DNA of 64,000 nucleotides from Collinsella sp. (GCA_018373675.1 JAHAGQ010000009.1:11984-75983); one strand, 5' to 3'; positions 51,364 through 60,511 are shown, counted from the stretch's first letter. Program-made: numbers and translations. Notes: generated by a model from the sequence alone, not told the origin.

Positions 51364-52027
51364 GACATACCCCGTCTACTACCTCGAGGATGCAATGAAC
51401 AACCTCGGCGACTGCTTTGACTATGCCGTCAATGACTATGGAGCAGAAGGATCGGAAGTTGCTGAACTCTTTTGCCTGAGCGGGGTTGCTCGAGAGTTTG
51501 AGCGCGGCAATGCATGGGTAGTGTCGGGAAAATCGGGCGTTGAGCTGTTCGCGCTCATTGCCGAAAGGTCCGGCTATCAATCAAGGCCGATGCCAAATCG
51601 AACCTACCGATTCGAAAAGACACCGGAATACTGGACAGGCTGGATGCTGGCATACCTGCAGTGGCGCTTAGGAGAGTCTTTCGAAGATTTGCTGCATGTC
51701 GTTCCATTTGATGTGCTGCGCAGTCTGTATTGCCCCTGGCACGAAGCCTCGGAGGAACGCGTGGCTCGTCTCGTCTGCGATATGGCGAAAAAAGCGTCCA
51801 GGCAAACCAAACTTGCGTTAGCAAGAAAGAGACTCAAGAAAACCCAACAAGATCTGGCATACGAATCGGGTGTGTCACTCCGCTCAATCCAAATGTACGA
51901 GCAGCGTCAGAGAAACATCAATGAAGCCTCGGTAACAAGCGTACGAGCCATAGCAAAAGCCCTCCACTGCAACATCGAGGACCTCCTAGAACCAGTCTTC
52001 GAATACAAAGAAACCGGCGCCGTCTAA
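51329..52027 (+). CDS. HTH (XRE) protein, putative antitoxin and autorepressor
   Basis: This 232-residue protein has an unrecognised N-terminal domain with a YWTGWMLAYLQWRLGESF segment and a C-terminal XRE helix-turn-helix. The latter (about 170-225) includes LKKTQQDLAYESGVSLRSIQ and MYEQRQRNINEA. The start ATG 51329 follows GGGAGGGTTGATTTGA and lies inside the end of the DUF3990 gene. Tight overlap, low GC and the upstream palindrome fit a type II toxin-antitoxin operon. An antitoxin with its DNA-binding part at the C-terminus is less common but known. Confidence 0.75.
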   Translation: MIQELTDCGPSRTYPVYYLEDAMNNLGDCFDYAVNDYGAEGSEVAELFCLSGVAREFERGNAWVVSGKSGVELFALIAERSGYQSRPMPNRTYRFEKTPEYWTGWMLAYLQWRLGESFEDLLHVVPFDVLRSLYCPWHEASEERVARLVCDMAKKASRQTKLALARKRLKKTQQDLAYESGVSLRSIQMYEQRQRNINEASVTSVRAIAKALHCNIEDLLEPVFEYKETGAV

Positions 52028-52165
52028 ACCAAGCACACAGCCGATGCCCGCCTCTAGGAAGTGCTCCAGCCTAGCAAGAGCCCCTATCAATAAAAATCCA
52101 AACTATCAGCCCGGCGACTTTCCAGAGCGTAGGTCCCTGTAGCCGCCGCCGGTGAAGTTAACATA

Positions 52166-52292
52166 GGGGAGGCTAGGGGGCTTTGCCCCCAAATCTTTCC
52201 GCAGGACGGCAGGACCCCCGCCGCACGAAGTGCGCAGCGGGGGTCCTGCCATGTCCGAGGACGATTTGGGGGCAAAGCCCCCTGGCCTCCCC
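52166..52292 (-). repeat. Structured hairpin element E (CGTCCTC/TGCGGAA family, minus orientation)
   Basis: Read on the minus strand: an outer stem of about 29 bp (52264-52292 with 52166-52194), CGTCCTC, stem GGAC/GTCC, bulge ATG, a 13-bp inner stem with a GCGCAC-TTC-GTGCG tip, bulge C, TGCGGAAAG. It lies just downstream of thrB in thrB orientation. The inner tip is the same as in element C. Confidence 0.8.
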
Positions 52293-52313
52293 GGCGAGTA
52301 TACGGGACGGCGA

Positions 52314-53195
52314 CTACAGGTATTCGATCTGGGCGCCTTCCGTGTCGCACGTCAGAATATGCGTATCACACTTAGGGAACTGCTCGCGCAGCTTGACCTG
52401 CAGGAACTTTGCCACGATGGTATCGTCGGTCACAGCCATGAGGGTCGAGCCCGAGCCGCTAATCCAGATGGTCTTAGCGCCGCCGTTAAGGCAGGTGTCG
52501 CGCACGGCGTTGTAGTCGGGAATCAGGCGGCGACGATAGGGCTCCTGAATGCGGTCGTCATTGGCGGCGGCAATCAGGTTGAGGTCACCGGTCTCCAAGC
52601 CGCGCGTCATACCGGCGATGCGGCCCATCTGCCACACGGCGGTGGAGAGCGGAATCTCCTGCGGCACGACCTTGCGCGCCTCGCTCGTGTGTACCTCGTA
52701 GGGCAGAATCACGGTAATAAAACGCAGGCGATCGCTCACCTCGTAGCGCAGGCACTGGGGGAGCGAATCGGTCGGCGTAAAGGAGCAGACGGCGCCGCCC
52801 AGGATAGCGGGGGCGACGTTATCGGGATGGCCCTCGACCTCGGTGGCGATGCGAACCAGCTCGGCGCGGTCGACGGTGTGGCCTGTCAGTGCGGCGGCGG
52901 CCATAATGCCGGCGACGACGCAGGTGGAGCTGGAGCCCAGGCCGCGGGCGACGGGCACGTCGGTCTGGATGTCGATGGCAACGGGAAAAGCCGGCTCGCC
53001 CCAGGCGGCCAGAGCATCGACAAAGCTTACATAGACCAGGTTATTCTCGTTTTGGAATTCCTCGGGGCAGCCCGTGATGGTGAGCTTGTCGGCGCGCTCA
53101 AAGGTAAAGTGCGAGTAGAGGCTGACGGCCATGCCGAGGGTATCGTAGCCAATGCCCAAGTTGGCGCTTGTTGCTGGGACGGTGATCTTGATCAT
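52314..53195 (-). CDS. thrB: Homoserine kinase
   Basis: This 293-residue GHMP kinase phosphorylates homoserine on the way to threonine. It starts IKITVPATSANLGIGYDTLG. It has the ATP loop VPVARGLGSSSTCVVAG (about 83-99), EGHPDNVAPAILGG and the C-terminal ISGSGSTLMAV. It starts at ATG 53195 after CCAGGAGGACTCAC. It lies downstream of thrC on the same strand, separated by hairpin element F. Confidence 0.95.
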   Translation of the reverse strand: MIKITVPATSANLGIGYDTLGMAVSLYSHFTFERADKLTITGCPEEFQNENNLVYVSFVDALAAWGEPAFPVAIDIQTDVPVARGLGSSSTCVVAGIMAAAALTGHTVDRAELVRIATEVEGHPDNVAPAILGGAVCSFTPTDSLPQCLRYEVSDRLRFITVILPYEVHTSEARKVVPQEIPLSTAVWQMGRIAGMTRGLETGDLNLIAAANDDRIQEPYRRRLIPDYNAVRDTCLNGGAKTIWISGSGSTLMAVTDDTIVAKFLQVKLREQFPKCDTHILTCDTEGAQIEYL

Positions 53196-53208
53196 GTGAG
53201 TCCTCCTG

Positions 53209-53320
53209 GCGTGCCTGGCTGTTTAGTTCGCTGCTCGGGCAGTCCTGCGCAAGACGGAAAGCACATTAAGTGCTTTCCTTTGCGTGCGGAACTCGCGACG
53301 AACTAAACAGCCAGGCACGC
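53209..53320 (+). repeat. Structured hairpin element F (divergent CGTCCTC/TGCGGAA family member)
   Basis: The outer stem GCGTGCCTGGCTGTTTAGTT pairs with AACTAAACAGCCAGGCACGC. Inside are AGTCCT, stem CGCAA/TTGCG, a 9-bp GGAAAGCAC/GTGCTTTCC hairpin and TGCGGAACT. It lies between thrC and thrB, with the family orientation opposite to these genes. Confidence 0.65.
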
Positions 53321-53367
53321 TATGCACGTTCGTCATCATCCCGGGGGTTATCTGATGAAAGAAAGTA

Positions 53368-53385
53368 CGCCGGCTTTCGCCGGCG
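53368..53385 (-). terminator. Hairpin after thrC
   Basis: CGCCGGC-TTTC-GCCGGCG, followed on the minus strand by the T-rich GTACTTTCTTTC, lies just beyond the thrC stop. Confidence 0.6.
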
Positions 53386-53398
53386 CTTAATAAGGGTT

Positions 53399-54916
53399 TT
53401 AGTTGGTAGCCATCTTTTTTGCTGCAGACTCGACGTAGCTTGCCATCTCATCGACGTTGCAGACGTCTTCGAAGCGGACGGGCTTGGACTCGAGCTCGGC
53501 GAGTTGGACCGGGGCAACCGTGTTGGTTGCCTGCTCGAGCACGCGCATGGCCTCAAAGTCGTCCTCGGGAACGTCGAGCCCCAGGGCATCGCAGCAGGCG
53601 CGCGGGAACTTGTAGGGGCTGGCGGTCGAAAGCAGCACGCGAGCCTTGGCGCCCTCGGCGGGAGCGACCTTTTCAAAGACGTGATAGCCGCAAGCGGTGT
53701 GCGGGTCGATCACGTAGCCGTTGGCGTCCCAGCAACTCTTGATGGCAGCGCGGACCTCGTCCTCGCTGGCCCAGCCGCAGCCAAAGACGCTCTGAATCTT
53801 GGCCAGCAGCTCGGCGGGCACCTCGTAGCGACCAGTCTGTGCCAGCTGCTCCATAAGGCCGGCAACGAGCTCGCAGCCGCCGTCGGACAGGAAGTACAGC
53901 ATGCGCTCCAGGTTAGAGCTGATGAGGATGTCCATCGACGGCGAGATGGTCGTGAAGAACGGGCGGTTACGGTCGTAGACGCCGGTGGTCAGGAAGTCGG
54001 CAAGCACGTTGTTCTTGTCGCTCGCGACGATGAGCTTGGCGACGGGCAGACCCATACGCTTGGCATAGTAGCCGGCCAGGATATCGCCAAAGTTGCCGGT
54101 CGGTACGCAGAACTCCACGGCGTCGCCGGCCTCGATAGCGCCGGCGCGCAGCAGCTGCGCATAGGCGGCAAAGTAGTAGACGACCTGTGGCACCAGGCGG
54201 CCGACGTTGATGGAGTTGGCACTCGAAAGCACCGTGCCGGCGGCCTCAAGACGCTCGGCAAGCTCCTTATCGGCAAAGATACGCTTGACGGCACTCTGGG
54301 CATCGTCGAAGTTGCCGCGGATGCCGCAGACGGCGACGTTATCGCCCTCCTGCGTGGACATCTGCAGGTTCTGGACGCGGCTGACCTTGCCCTCGGGATA
54401 AAAGACGGTGATGCCCGTGCCCGGGGCGTCGGCAAAGCCGGCGAGTGCGGCCTTGCCGGTGTCGCCTGACGTGGCGGTGACGATCATGATGCGCTCGGCG
54501 CCGCCGTCCTTGGCGGAAGTGCGGGCCATGAGGCGGGGGAGCATCTGTAGGGCGACGTCCTTGAAGGCGCTTGTGGGGCCGCCAAAGAGCTCCATCACAT
54601 AGGTCTGAGGGGCGTCAGCGCCCGGCGCTGCGTCGAGTTTGACGAGCGGCGTGACCTCATCACTCGCGAACGTGCCGCGGTATGCCTCGTCGACACACGC
54701 CGAAATTTCTTCGGCCGTGTAATCATTCAGTAACATTCCCAACACATCTTGAGCGATTTCAAAGTACGATTTATCTGCAAGCGAGCTGATATCGACCTGC
54801 TGGGTGCCAAGCTCGTCCGAGACAAACAAACCCCCGTCGGGAGCGATGCCGGTGCGGATTGCCACCTTACTTGAGCACGATAAAGTGCGTCCTCGTGTAC
54901 TATGATAAGTTCCCAT
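53399..54916 (-). CDS. thrC: Threonine synthase
   Basis: This 505-residue PLP enzyme converts O-phosphohomoserine to threonine. The N-terminus GTYHSTRGRT and the PLP lysine K119 in GGPTSAFKDVALQ are as in the long (class I) form. ATSGDTGKAAL is the phosphate-binding loop and PTGNFGDILAGYYAK is conserved. The start at 54916 follows GAGGAGCAGTGTTAT and places the family N-terminus first; an upstream start (54961) would add 15 unrelated residues. It diverges from the aspartate kinase gene, so the aspartate-to-threonine pathway is clustered. Confidence 0.95.
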   Translation of the reverse strand: MGTYHSTRGRTLSCSSKVAIRTGIAPDGGLFVSDELGTQQVDISSLADKSYFEIAQDVLGMLLNDYTAEEISACVDEAYRGTFASDEVTPLVKLDAAPGADAPQTYVMELFGGPTSAFKDVALQMLPRLMARTSAKDGGAERIMIVTATSGDTGKAALAGFADAPGTGITVFYPEGKVSRVQNLQMSTQEGDNVAVCGIRGNFDDAQSAVKRIFADKELAERLEAAGTVLSSANSINVGRLVPQVVYYFAAYAQLLRAGAIEAGDAVEFCVPTGNFGDILAGYYAKRMGLPVAKLIVASDKNNVLADFLTTGVYDRNRPFFTTISPSMDILISSNLERMLYFLSDGGCELVAGLMEQLAQTGRYEVPAELLAKIQSVFGCGWASEDEVRAAIKSCWDANGYVIDPHTACGYHVFEKVAPAEGAKARVLLSTASPYKFPRACCDALGLDVPEDDFEAMRVLEQATNTVAPVQLAELESKPVRFEDVCNVDEMASYVESAAKKMATN

Positions 54917-55020
54917 ATAACACTGCTCCTCGGATGCCTTGGTCCCAATCGGTGAAACCATGGTATCAGAGCGCGCAAAGTAGGTTTGCAGAGGCTTTTT
55001 AGAAAGGTAACCTCCAGCCC

Positions 55021-56409
55021 ATGATTAAGATTGCCAAGTTTGGCGGCTCGTCGGTCGCCGACGCCGAACACTTTAAGAAGATCAAGGCCATCGTCGATGC
55101 CGACCCGGCTCGCCGTTTTGTGGTGGTTTCCGCCTGTGGTCGCCGCTTTAAGGGCGACACCAAGGTGACCGACCTGCTCTACCTGGTTAACGCGCACGTT
55201 AAGTATCACGTGTCGTGTGAGGAGCTGCTCGAGGACATTGGCCAGCGCTACTTTGATATTGCTGACGAGCTAGGACTCACCTATCCCATCCGCGAGGAGT
55301 TTGTGGCCTTTGCCGAGCGCGCCCGCTCGGGCGGCTACTCCACCGAGGAGCTCGTGAGCCGCGGCGAGTACTTCACCGCTCGCCTGATGGCCGAATACCT
55401 GGGTCTGCCGTTCCTGGACGCTGCGACGGTTGTGGCGTTCCATCACGACGGTACGCTCAGCATGAATCGCACCTCCGAGCTGGTGCAGGAGTATGGCCAG
55501 CAGGGCGGCTTTGTAATGCCCGGTTTCTACGGCGCGACGCGTGAGGGTCAGATCAAGCTGCTCGATCGTGGCGGCGGCGATATTTCCGGCTCGATTCTGG
55601 CCAAGTGCCTGGGCGCCGATCTGTACGAGAACTGGACCGACGTCTCGGGCTTCTACTCTGCCGACCCGCGCATCGTGCCCGAGGCTCAGCCCATTGCGCG
55701 CGTTACCTACGAGGAGCTGCGCGAGCTTTCGTACATGGGCGCGAGCGTCCTGCACGAGGAGGCTGTGTTCCCCGTGCGCGAGGCAGGCATTCCGCTGGTC
55801 ATCAAGAACACCAATGCGCCGCAGGACCCCGGCACCATCATTAGCGAGACGGCTGACGAGGGCGAGGCAGAGCCCATCATTACCGGCGTGACCGGCAAGC
55901 GCGGTTTTGTCGCCATCAACGTCGCCCGCGACCGCACCAAGCCCCGTGTTGGCTTTATGCGCCGTGCGCTTTCGGTGTTCGAGCGCTATGACGTTTCCGT
56001 CGAGCACATGCCCACCGGTGTCGACCGGTTTGGCGCCGTGGTGCAGGAGCAGGACGTTCACGATTCGCTGTACTCGCTTGTGGGCGACATTCAGCAGGAG
56101 GTCGAACCGCTCGAGATCGAGGTTGTCGAGGGCCTGGCGCTTATCGCGACCGTCGGTCGTAACCTGCGCGGTCGTGCAGGTATCTCGGGTCATCTGTTTG
56201 GCATGCTTGGCCAGGCTGGCGTGAGCGTGCGTATGATTTCGCAGAGCTGCGACGAGATCAATATCATTATCGGTGTCGAGGAGAAAGACTTCGACCTGGC
56301 GATTCAGACCATTTACCGTGCCTTCTCCGATGAGAACGGCATTGTGAAGGTCTCTGACCTAGAGGCTCCCGCGCCGGCCGATCCCGCCCTGGCTGCGCTC
56401 CATAAGTAG
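55021..56409 (+). CDS. Aspartate kinase
   Basis: This 462-residue kinase makes aspartyl phosphate, the first step to lysine, methionine and threonine. The kinase domain starts IKIAKFGGSSVADAEHF and includes LVSRGEYFTARLMA and LLDRGGGDISGS. The ADP/aspartate site ENWTDVSGFYSADPRIV follows. Two C-terminal ACT domains (about 305-450) imply feedback inhibition; VRMISQSCDEINI is the usual ACT core. It is followed by asd, as in many Gram-positive bacteria. Which end-product inhibits it is not deducible. Confidence 0.95.
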   Translation: MIKIAKFGGSSVADAEHFKKIKAIVDADPARRFVVVSACGRRFKGDTKVTDLLYLVNAHVKYHVSCEELLEDIGQRYFDIADELGLTYPIREEFVAFAERARSGGYSTEELVSRGEYFTARLMAEYLGLPFLDAATVVAFHHDGTLSMNRTSELVQEYGQQGGFVMPGFYGATREGQIKLLDRGGGDISGSILAKCLGADLYENWTDVSGFYSADPRIVPEAQPIARVTYEELRELSYMGASVLHEEAVFPVREAGIPLVIKNTNAPQDPGTIISETADEGEAEPIITGVTGKRGFVAINVARDRTKPRVGFMRRALSVFERYDVSVEHMPTGVDRFGAVVQEQDVHDSLYSLVGDIQQEVEPLEIEVVEGLALIATVGRNLRGRAGISGHLFGMLGQAGVSVRMISQSCDEINIIIGVEEKDFDLAIQTIYRAFSDENGIVKVSDLEAPAPADPALAALHK

Positions 56410-56583
56410 CTGCTATCTCGGTGGATTTTTGGGATAAGTGCCAAAAATCAACTGCGGGGCGTTTCGTTTCGGTTTCGTTTCGGCGGGGCGGGTTTCGTGC
56501 CCGCCCCGTTCTTGTATACACTGGCAACAATTATCGGCCTGCTCGGCGTGCGGGCAAAAGCCACAACCTTTAAAGGGGGAAGC

Positions 56584-57609
56584 ATGAAACAGTACACGGT
56601 TGCTATTTTGGGCGCGACGGGAGCCGTGGGCACCCAGATGCTCGAGTGCCTCAATGAGCAGGAGTTCCCGGTCGGCAAGCTCAAGCTGCTAGCGAGCGCA
56701 CGCTCTGCGGGCAAGACCGTCGAGTTCCGCGGCGAGCAGATCGTGATCGAAGAGGCTTGCCCCGAGGCCTTTGAGGGCTGCGACATTGTGCTTGGCGCCG
56801 CCGGCGACGATATCGCAAAGGAGCTGCTGCCCGAGGCCGTCAAGCGCGGCGCCGTCGTGGTTGACAACAGCCACGCCTTCCGCATGGATCCCGAGGTGCC
56901 GCTGGTCGTGCCCGAGATCAATGCCGATGACATCAAGTGGCATCACGGCCTGATCGCCAACCCCAACTGCGCGACCATCATCGGCTTGGTTCCCACGTGG
57001 CCGCTGCATCAGCTCGCTGGCGTGAAGCGCATGATCGTTTCGACGTACCAGGCGGCTTCGGGCGCTGGCGCTCCCGGCATGGCCGAGCTCGAGGCTCAGC
57101 TGGCCGCCCTGGGCCGTGGCGAAGAGATTCCCGAGCCGCGCGCTTTTGCCGCCCAGTTGGCGAGCAACCTGATTCCGCAGATCGGTGGCGTCAAGGAGGA
57201 GGGCTTTACCTCCGAGGAGATGAAGCTGCAAAACGAGGGCCGCAAGATCATGCACCTGCCCGAGCTGCGCGTGAACTGCACCTGCGTGCGCGTGCCCGTG
57301 CTGCGCTCGCACTCCGAGAGCATTACGCTCGAGTTTGAGCGCGACATCACGGTGGAAGAGGCCCGTGCCGCGCTGGCTGCCGCTCCGGGTGTCAAGCTGG
57401 TTGACGACATGAGCGCCGAGGATGCGCACGATCGCTTCCCCATGCCGATGGACACCTCCGACCAGGACCTGATTTGGGTCGGCCGCGTGCGTCGCGACAT
57501 CTCGAACCCCGAGGCTGCGCGCGGCATCACCTTCTGGTGCTGCGGCGACCAAATCCGTAAGGGCGCGGCAACCAACGCCGTCCAGATCGCTAAGCTGCTC
57601 TGCGAGTAG
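56584..57609 (+). CDS. asd: Aspartate-semialdehyde dehydrogenase
   Basis: This 341-residue enzyme reduces aspartyl phosphate to aspartate semialdehyde with NADPH. It has the dinucleotide motif VAILGATGAVGTQML (about 6-20) and the catalytic C129 in NPNCATI. QAASGAGAPGMAEL follows, and the base His lies in VPVLRSHSESI. The ATG at 56584 follows AAAGGGGGAAGC; the 29 upstream codons are not conserved. It lies 174 bp after aspartate kinase and is probably co-transcribed. Hairpin element D follows. Confidence 0.95.
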   Translation: MKQYTVAILGATGAVGTQMLECLNEQEFPVGKLKLLASARSAGKTVEFRGEQIVIEEACPEAFEGCDIVLGAAGDDIAKELLPEAVKRGAVVVDNSHAFRMDPEVPLVVPEINADDIKWHHGLIANPNCATIIGLVPTWPLHQLAGVKRMIVSTYQAASGAGAPGMAELEAQLAALGRGEEIPEPRAFAAQLASNLIPQIGGVKEEGFTSEEMKLQNEGRKIMHLPELRVNCTCVRVPVLRSHSESITLEFERDITVEEARAALAAAPGVKLVDDMSAEDAHDRFPMPMDTSDQDLIWVGRVRRDISNPEAARGITFWCCGDQIRKGAATNAVQIAKLLCE

Positions 57610-57621
57610 TGTGACCTGTCC

Positions 57622-57750
57622 GGCGGGGGCCGGGCTAGTTTTCAGAACGTCCTCGACCATGTGTGGCGCCTTGTCCTGCTCCTTCGGAGCCGCGGACAAG
57701 GCGCCACACTGGTCTGCGGAGTATTCTGAAAACTAAGCCCGGCCCCCGCC
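57622..57750 (+). repeat. Structured hairpin element D (CGTCCTC/TGCGGA family)
   Basis: The outer stem (57622-57647 with 57724-57750) encloses CGTCCTC, stem GACC/GGTC, bulge ATG, a 15-bp inner stem with CTCC-TTC-GGAG tip, bulge CT and TGCGGAGTA. It lies 12 bases after asd. Confidence 0.85.
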
Positions 57751-58010
57751 TGTGGTGACGCTGCTGCGAGCGTCCTGCGATGGGGCCGTTGTTGGTTGGG
57801 GCCGCTGGGCTGATGCGAGGGCACGTGGCTGTTGTGGGCCCTGGTCCCGGCGGCGGCCCCGGCGCTTCGCGCCTGCCGCCTTGGGGGACTGTGGGGCGCG
57901 GCCGGCAGCTGCGGCGCGTTGCGCCTGCTGCCTGCGGGGACTTTGGGGTCGATTGGGGTTGTCTGCACAATTCGCGGTATTATGTTGCGGAGTTATGAAA
58001 GGAGCCGCTG
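57751..58010. other. GC-rich spacer before ogt
   Basis: Very G-rich sequence with short inverted words (GGCGGC..GCCGCC). No gene with a start site is seen. A possible -10 (TATTAT) lies at about 57978. Confidence 0.35.
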
Positions 58011-58589
58011 GTGGTCACGACGACGTTTGCTTCGCCTTTGGGCGAAATCTTGCTTGCCGCTGATGGCCGCGGTCTGACGGGGCTTTGGTTTGAGGGGCAG
58101 GAGCACTTTGGCTCCACGCTTCTCAAAGAAGATCCCGAACGTGTTGAAGGCGCCGATGCGGTTTCCGGTACTGGTGGCATGTCGTCGGTAAGTCCCGCAA
58201 ATGGTGCGGCGTCTTCGGTGCTTGAGCGTTCTTGGGCTTGGTTGAATGCTTATTTTGCGGGGCAGGAGCCTCGGTTTACACCGCCGTTGCATATGATCGG
58301 TACGGCGTTTCAGCGTGAAGTTTGGTACGAGCTGCTTTCCATTCCGCGTGGCGAGGTCGCCACGTATGGCGAGATTGCCCAGCGTGTTGCTGCTCGACAT
58401 CGTGTGCCGGGAAACGAGGATCCCGTTGTGTCTCCTCGTGCGGTGGGGGCTGCGGTCGCGCGTAATCCCATTTCGATTATTGTGCCGTGCCATCGCGTGG
58501 TTGCCGCCGACGGTTCGCTCAACGGATATGCCGGCGGACTTGACCGCAAGGAGTGGCTGCTTCGGCTTGAGGGCGCGTACGAGGAGTAA
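58011..58589 (+). CDS. ogt: Methylated-DNA--protein-cysteine methyltransferase
   Basis: This 192-residue suicide enzyme removes alkyl groups from O6-alkylguanine in DNA. The acceptor Cys is C160 in IIVPCHRVVAADGSLNGYAG. The recognition helix is REVWYELLSIPRGEVATYGEI and the segment RAVGAAVARNP is conserved. A Ser/Gly/Ala-rich insertion (about 50-70) lies in the N-terminal domain. It starts at GTG 58011 after GAAAGGAGCCGCTG. It ends immediately beside an Abi-like gene remnant on the other strand. Confidence 0.9.
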   Translation: MVTTTFASPLGEILLAADGRGLTGLWFEGQEHFGSTLLKEDPERVEGADAVSGTGGMSSVSPANGAASSVLERSWAWLNAYFAGQEPRFTPPLHMIGTAFQREVWYELLSIPRGEVATYGEIAQRVAARHRVPGNEDPVVSPRAVGAAVARNPISIIVPCHRVVAADGSLNGYAGGLDRKEWLLRLEGAYEE

Positions 58590-58730
58590 CGCTTGAACAC
58601 TTTGCCTGTAGTAGCCGACTTCGACCAAAGCTCGCTCGAGTTCGCTTTGATCAGAGCACTTAAGACCCTTGTTAGCTGTCAATAGTACTATCTGTTCGTT
58701 GATGGATATCCACGACTTCTGGTATTTCAT
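58590..58730 (-). pseudogene. N-terminal fragment of an Abi-family (abortive infection) gene
   Basis: From ATG 58730 the frame gives KYQKSWISINEQIVLLTANK and, further on, ALVEVGYYRQS. This resembles the start of Abi_2/AbiF-type proteins (a K-P-W-L-S-x-x-E-Q-I-x-L-L pattern, later G-Y-Y-R-L-S-G-Y). The similarity stops near residue 45, where ogt begins on the opposite strand. A ribosome site (AAGAGGCTTAA), a TTATAAT box (about 58802-58808) and an AAGCTGGA/TCCAGCTT hairpin precede it. A decayed defence gene with its promoter is inferred. Confidence 0.45.
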
Positions 58731-58900
58731 TTAAGCCTCTTGATATAAAAAGAGCTGGAGTTGCGCATCGTTGAGAGGCTTTCCAGCTTTAGAGACATAA
58801 AATTATAAGATACGATGACCTGCGTCAAGGAAGCTGCCAGATGACCTTGGAGCGGCTGATTGCCTGGCCTAAAACCTGATGCGCGGGACGGCGCTCCACG

Positions 58901-59539
58901 CTATTCAGCGCGCTTGATAGGATGACGAACCACAGTCTTAAGTTTCTCCGGTGCACATTTGCGTGGATCGGAGAGATAGATTTCGTGATGGAAACGGGTG
59001 TCTGAGAAGTCGGGGACATAGCCCTGCTCGGTCGTGTATTCATTCATAGCGCCTACGGTCGCCGGTTCGTTGTCGTAGGGCCCGGTGTGCATGCATTGAA
59101 CGCAGAGGCCCTCGTCAACTTTTAGCAGCTCGACGGCAGAAAAGTCAAGTTTCTTTTTGGTCGTGGCTTCCGCGACTGCCCAGTCAAAGTCATCTCGGGT
59201 GACGAAATCGGGCAGGCGAATGCACGAGATAAAGTTGAAATCGTCCTTGCGTACATAATCGATGTCGCCGCTCGGGGAGTCTTGCCACCAGAAACCCTCG
59301 AGCGGCGGTACCACAAAGTCGAAATAGCCCTTGATACTCCTTGAGCCTTTCTTCGACATCTTGACGGTATAGGCGATGCCGTAAAGCAGCGGCAGGGCGT
59401 TTTGATACTCGCCACCTTCGGTATTTGGGTCGCCCTTTCCGCGAACGGCAACGTAGCTCATAGGCGGGACAGTTACGATGCTCGGCTTGCTTGCAGGTTT
59501 GTAGAGCTCCTTGCATTCCTTCTAAAAATCGAACGCCAT
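58901..59539 (-). pseudogene. GyrI-like small-molecule-binding protein gene with in-frame amber codon
   Basis: The frame starts at ATG 59539 after GAAAGGCGGCCAAC and reads MAFDF, then TAG (59522-59524), then KECKELYKPASKP and PPMSYVAVRGKGDPN. The family commonly starts MAFDYKKEYKELY, so the amber codon seems to replace a Lys codon. The rest is intact: 186 residues from the internal ATG 59461, with FDFVVPPLEGFWWQ and CMHTGPYDNEPATV of GyrI-like domains. The internal ATG lacks a ribosome site. It is either inactivated or translated by read-through or reinitiation. Low GC compared with neighbours. Confidence 0.75.
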
Positions 59540-59719
59540 GTTGGCCGCCTTTCTGCGTATTGGCCTGCTTAGATAACGGAATCATATCATAGAAACGAAC
59601 AGCTGTTCGAATGATTATGCTGACAGATAGAGATGCGTGCGTTGTGTTTGGCGGTCGGCCTGACCCCGTCGATGATTTCTCTGCCTTCCCGGCGCTTGCC
59701 TGCGCTCCCCGTTTCCCCA

Positions 59720-59759
59720 TATAAAACCTGCCAAAATGAACCTGTCCCTTTTTGGTCGG
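59720..59759 (-). repeat. Dispersed GGGACAGG hairpin, copy R3
   Basis: Minus-strand reading: CCGACCAAAAAGGGACAGGT through CATTTTGGCAGGTTTTATA. Stem bases at one end are altered (CGACC). It lies upstream of the ABC ATPase gene. Confidence 0.65.
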
Positions 59760-59809
59760 CGTGAAATGGGTAATACTAAAGAGTTATCCGACCAGATGGG
59801 AATTAATCG

Positions 59810-60511
59810 ATGGCTTATATCGAATTCAAAGACGTCATCAAGGCGTACGGCGAGGGCGATGCCCGCATTCACGCGCTCGACGGCGCGAGCTTTACCGTTG
59901 AGCGCGGTGAGCTCGCCATTATCCTGGGCGCCTCGGGTGCCGGCAAGACCACGGCGCTCAACATCCTGGGCGGCATGGATACGGTAACCTCCGGCACCGT
60001 GACGGTGGACGGGCGCGACGTGAGCTCCGCCAACGAGGCGCAGCTCGTGGAATACCGCCGTGCCGACGTGGGCTTTGTCTTCCAGTTCTACAATCTGGTC
60101 CCCAACCTGACGGCGCTCGAAAATGTCGAGCTTGCGGCGCAGATTTGCCCCGATTCGCTCGATGCCGAACAGACGCTTCGCCAGGTTGGCCTGGGCGGGC
60201 GCCTCGCCAACTTTCCGGCGCAGCTTTCGGGCGGCGAGCAGCAGCGCGTGTCCATTGCACGCGCACTGGCCAAGAATCCCAAGCTGCTCCTGTGCGACGA
60301 GCCCACGGGTGCACTCGACTACAAAACCGGTAAGCAGATTTTGCAGCTGTTGCAGGATACCTGCCGCAAGCAGGGCATTACGGTCATCATCATCACGCAC
60401 AACTCCGCGCTCGCGCCCATGGCCGACCGCCTAATCCGCTTTAAGAACGGCCGCGTGGAGAGCGAGACGGTCCAGCAAAATCCCGTGCCGATCGAGACGA
60501 TCGAGTGGTAG
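59810..60511 (+). CDS. ABC transporter ATP-binding protein (LolD/MacB-like)
   Basis: This 233-residue ATPase drives the large FtsX permease after it. Walker [14 protein letters not shown]-loop FVFQFYNLV, signature [15 protein letters not shown], Walker [14 protein letters not shown]-loop ITHNSALA. It starts at ATG 59810; the upstream AGATGGG is a modest ribosome site. The stop codon is 5 bases before the permease ATG, so translation is coupled. Substrate unknown. Confidence 0.9.
   Translation: MAYIEFKDVIKAYGEGDARIHALDGASFTVERGELAIILGASGAGKTTALNILGGMDTVTSGTVTVDGRDVSSANEAQLVEYRRADVGFVFQFYNLVPNLTALENVELAAQICPDSLDAEQTLRQVGLGGRLANFPAQLSGGEQQRVSIARALAKNPKLLLCDEPTGALDYKTGKQILQLLQDTCRKQGITVIIITHNSALAPMADRLIRFKNGRVESETVQQNPVPIETIEW

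Noticed and set aside
57653..57968. Proline/alanine-rich minus-strand frames between asd and ogt
   Set aside because: They arise from G-rich spacer sequence and overlap hairpin element D; no start signal or homology.
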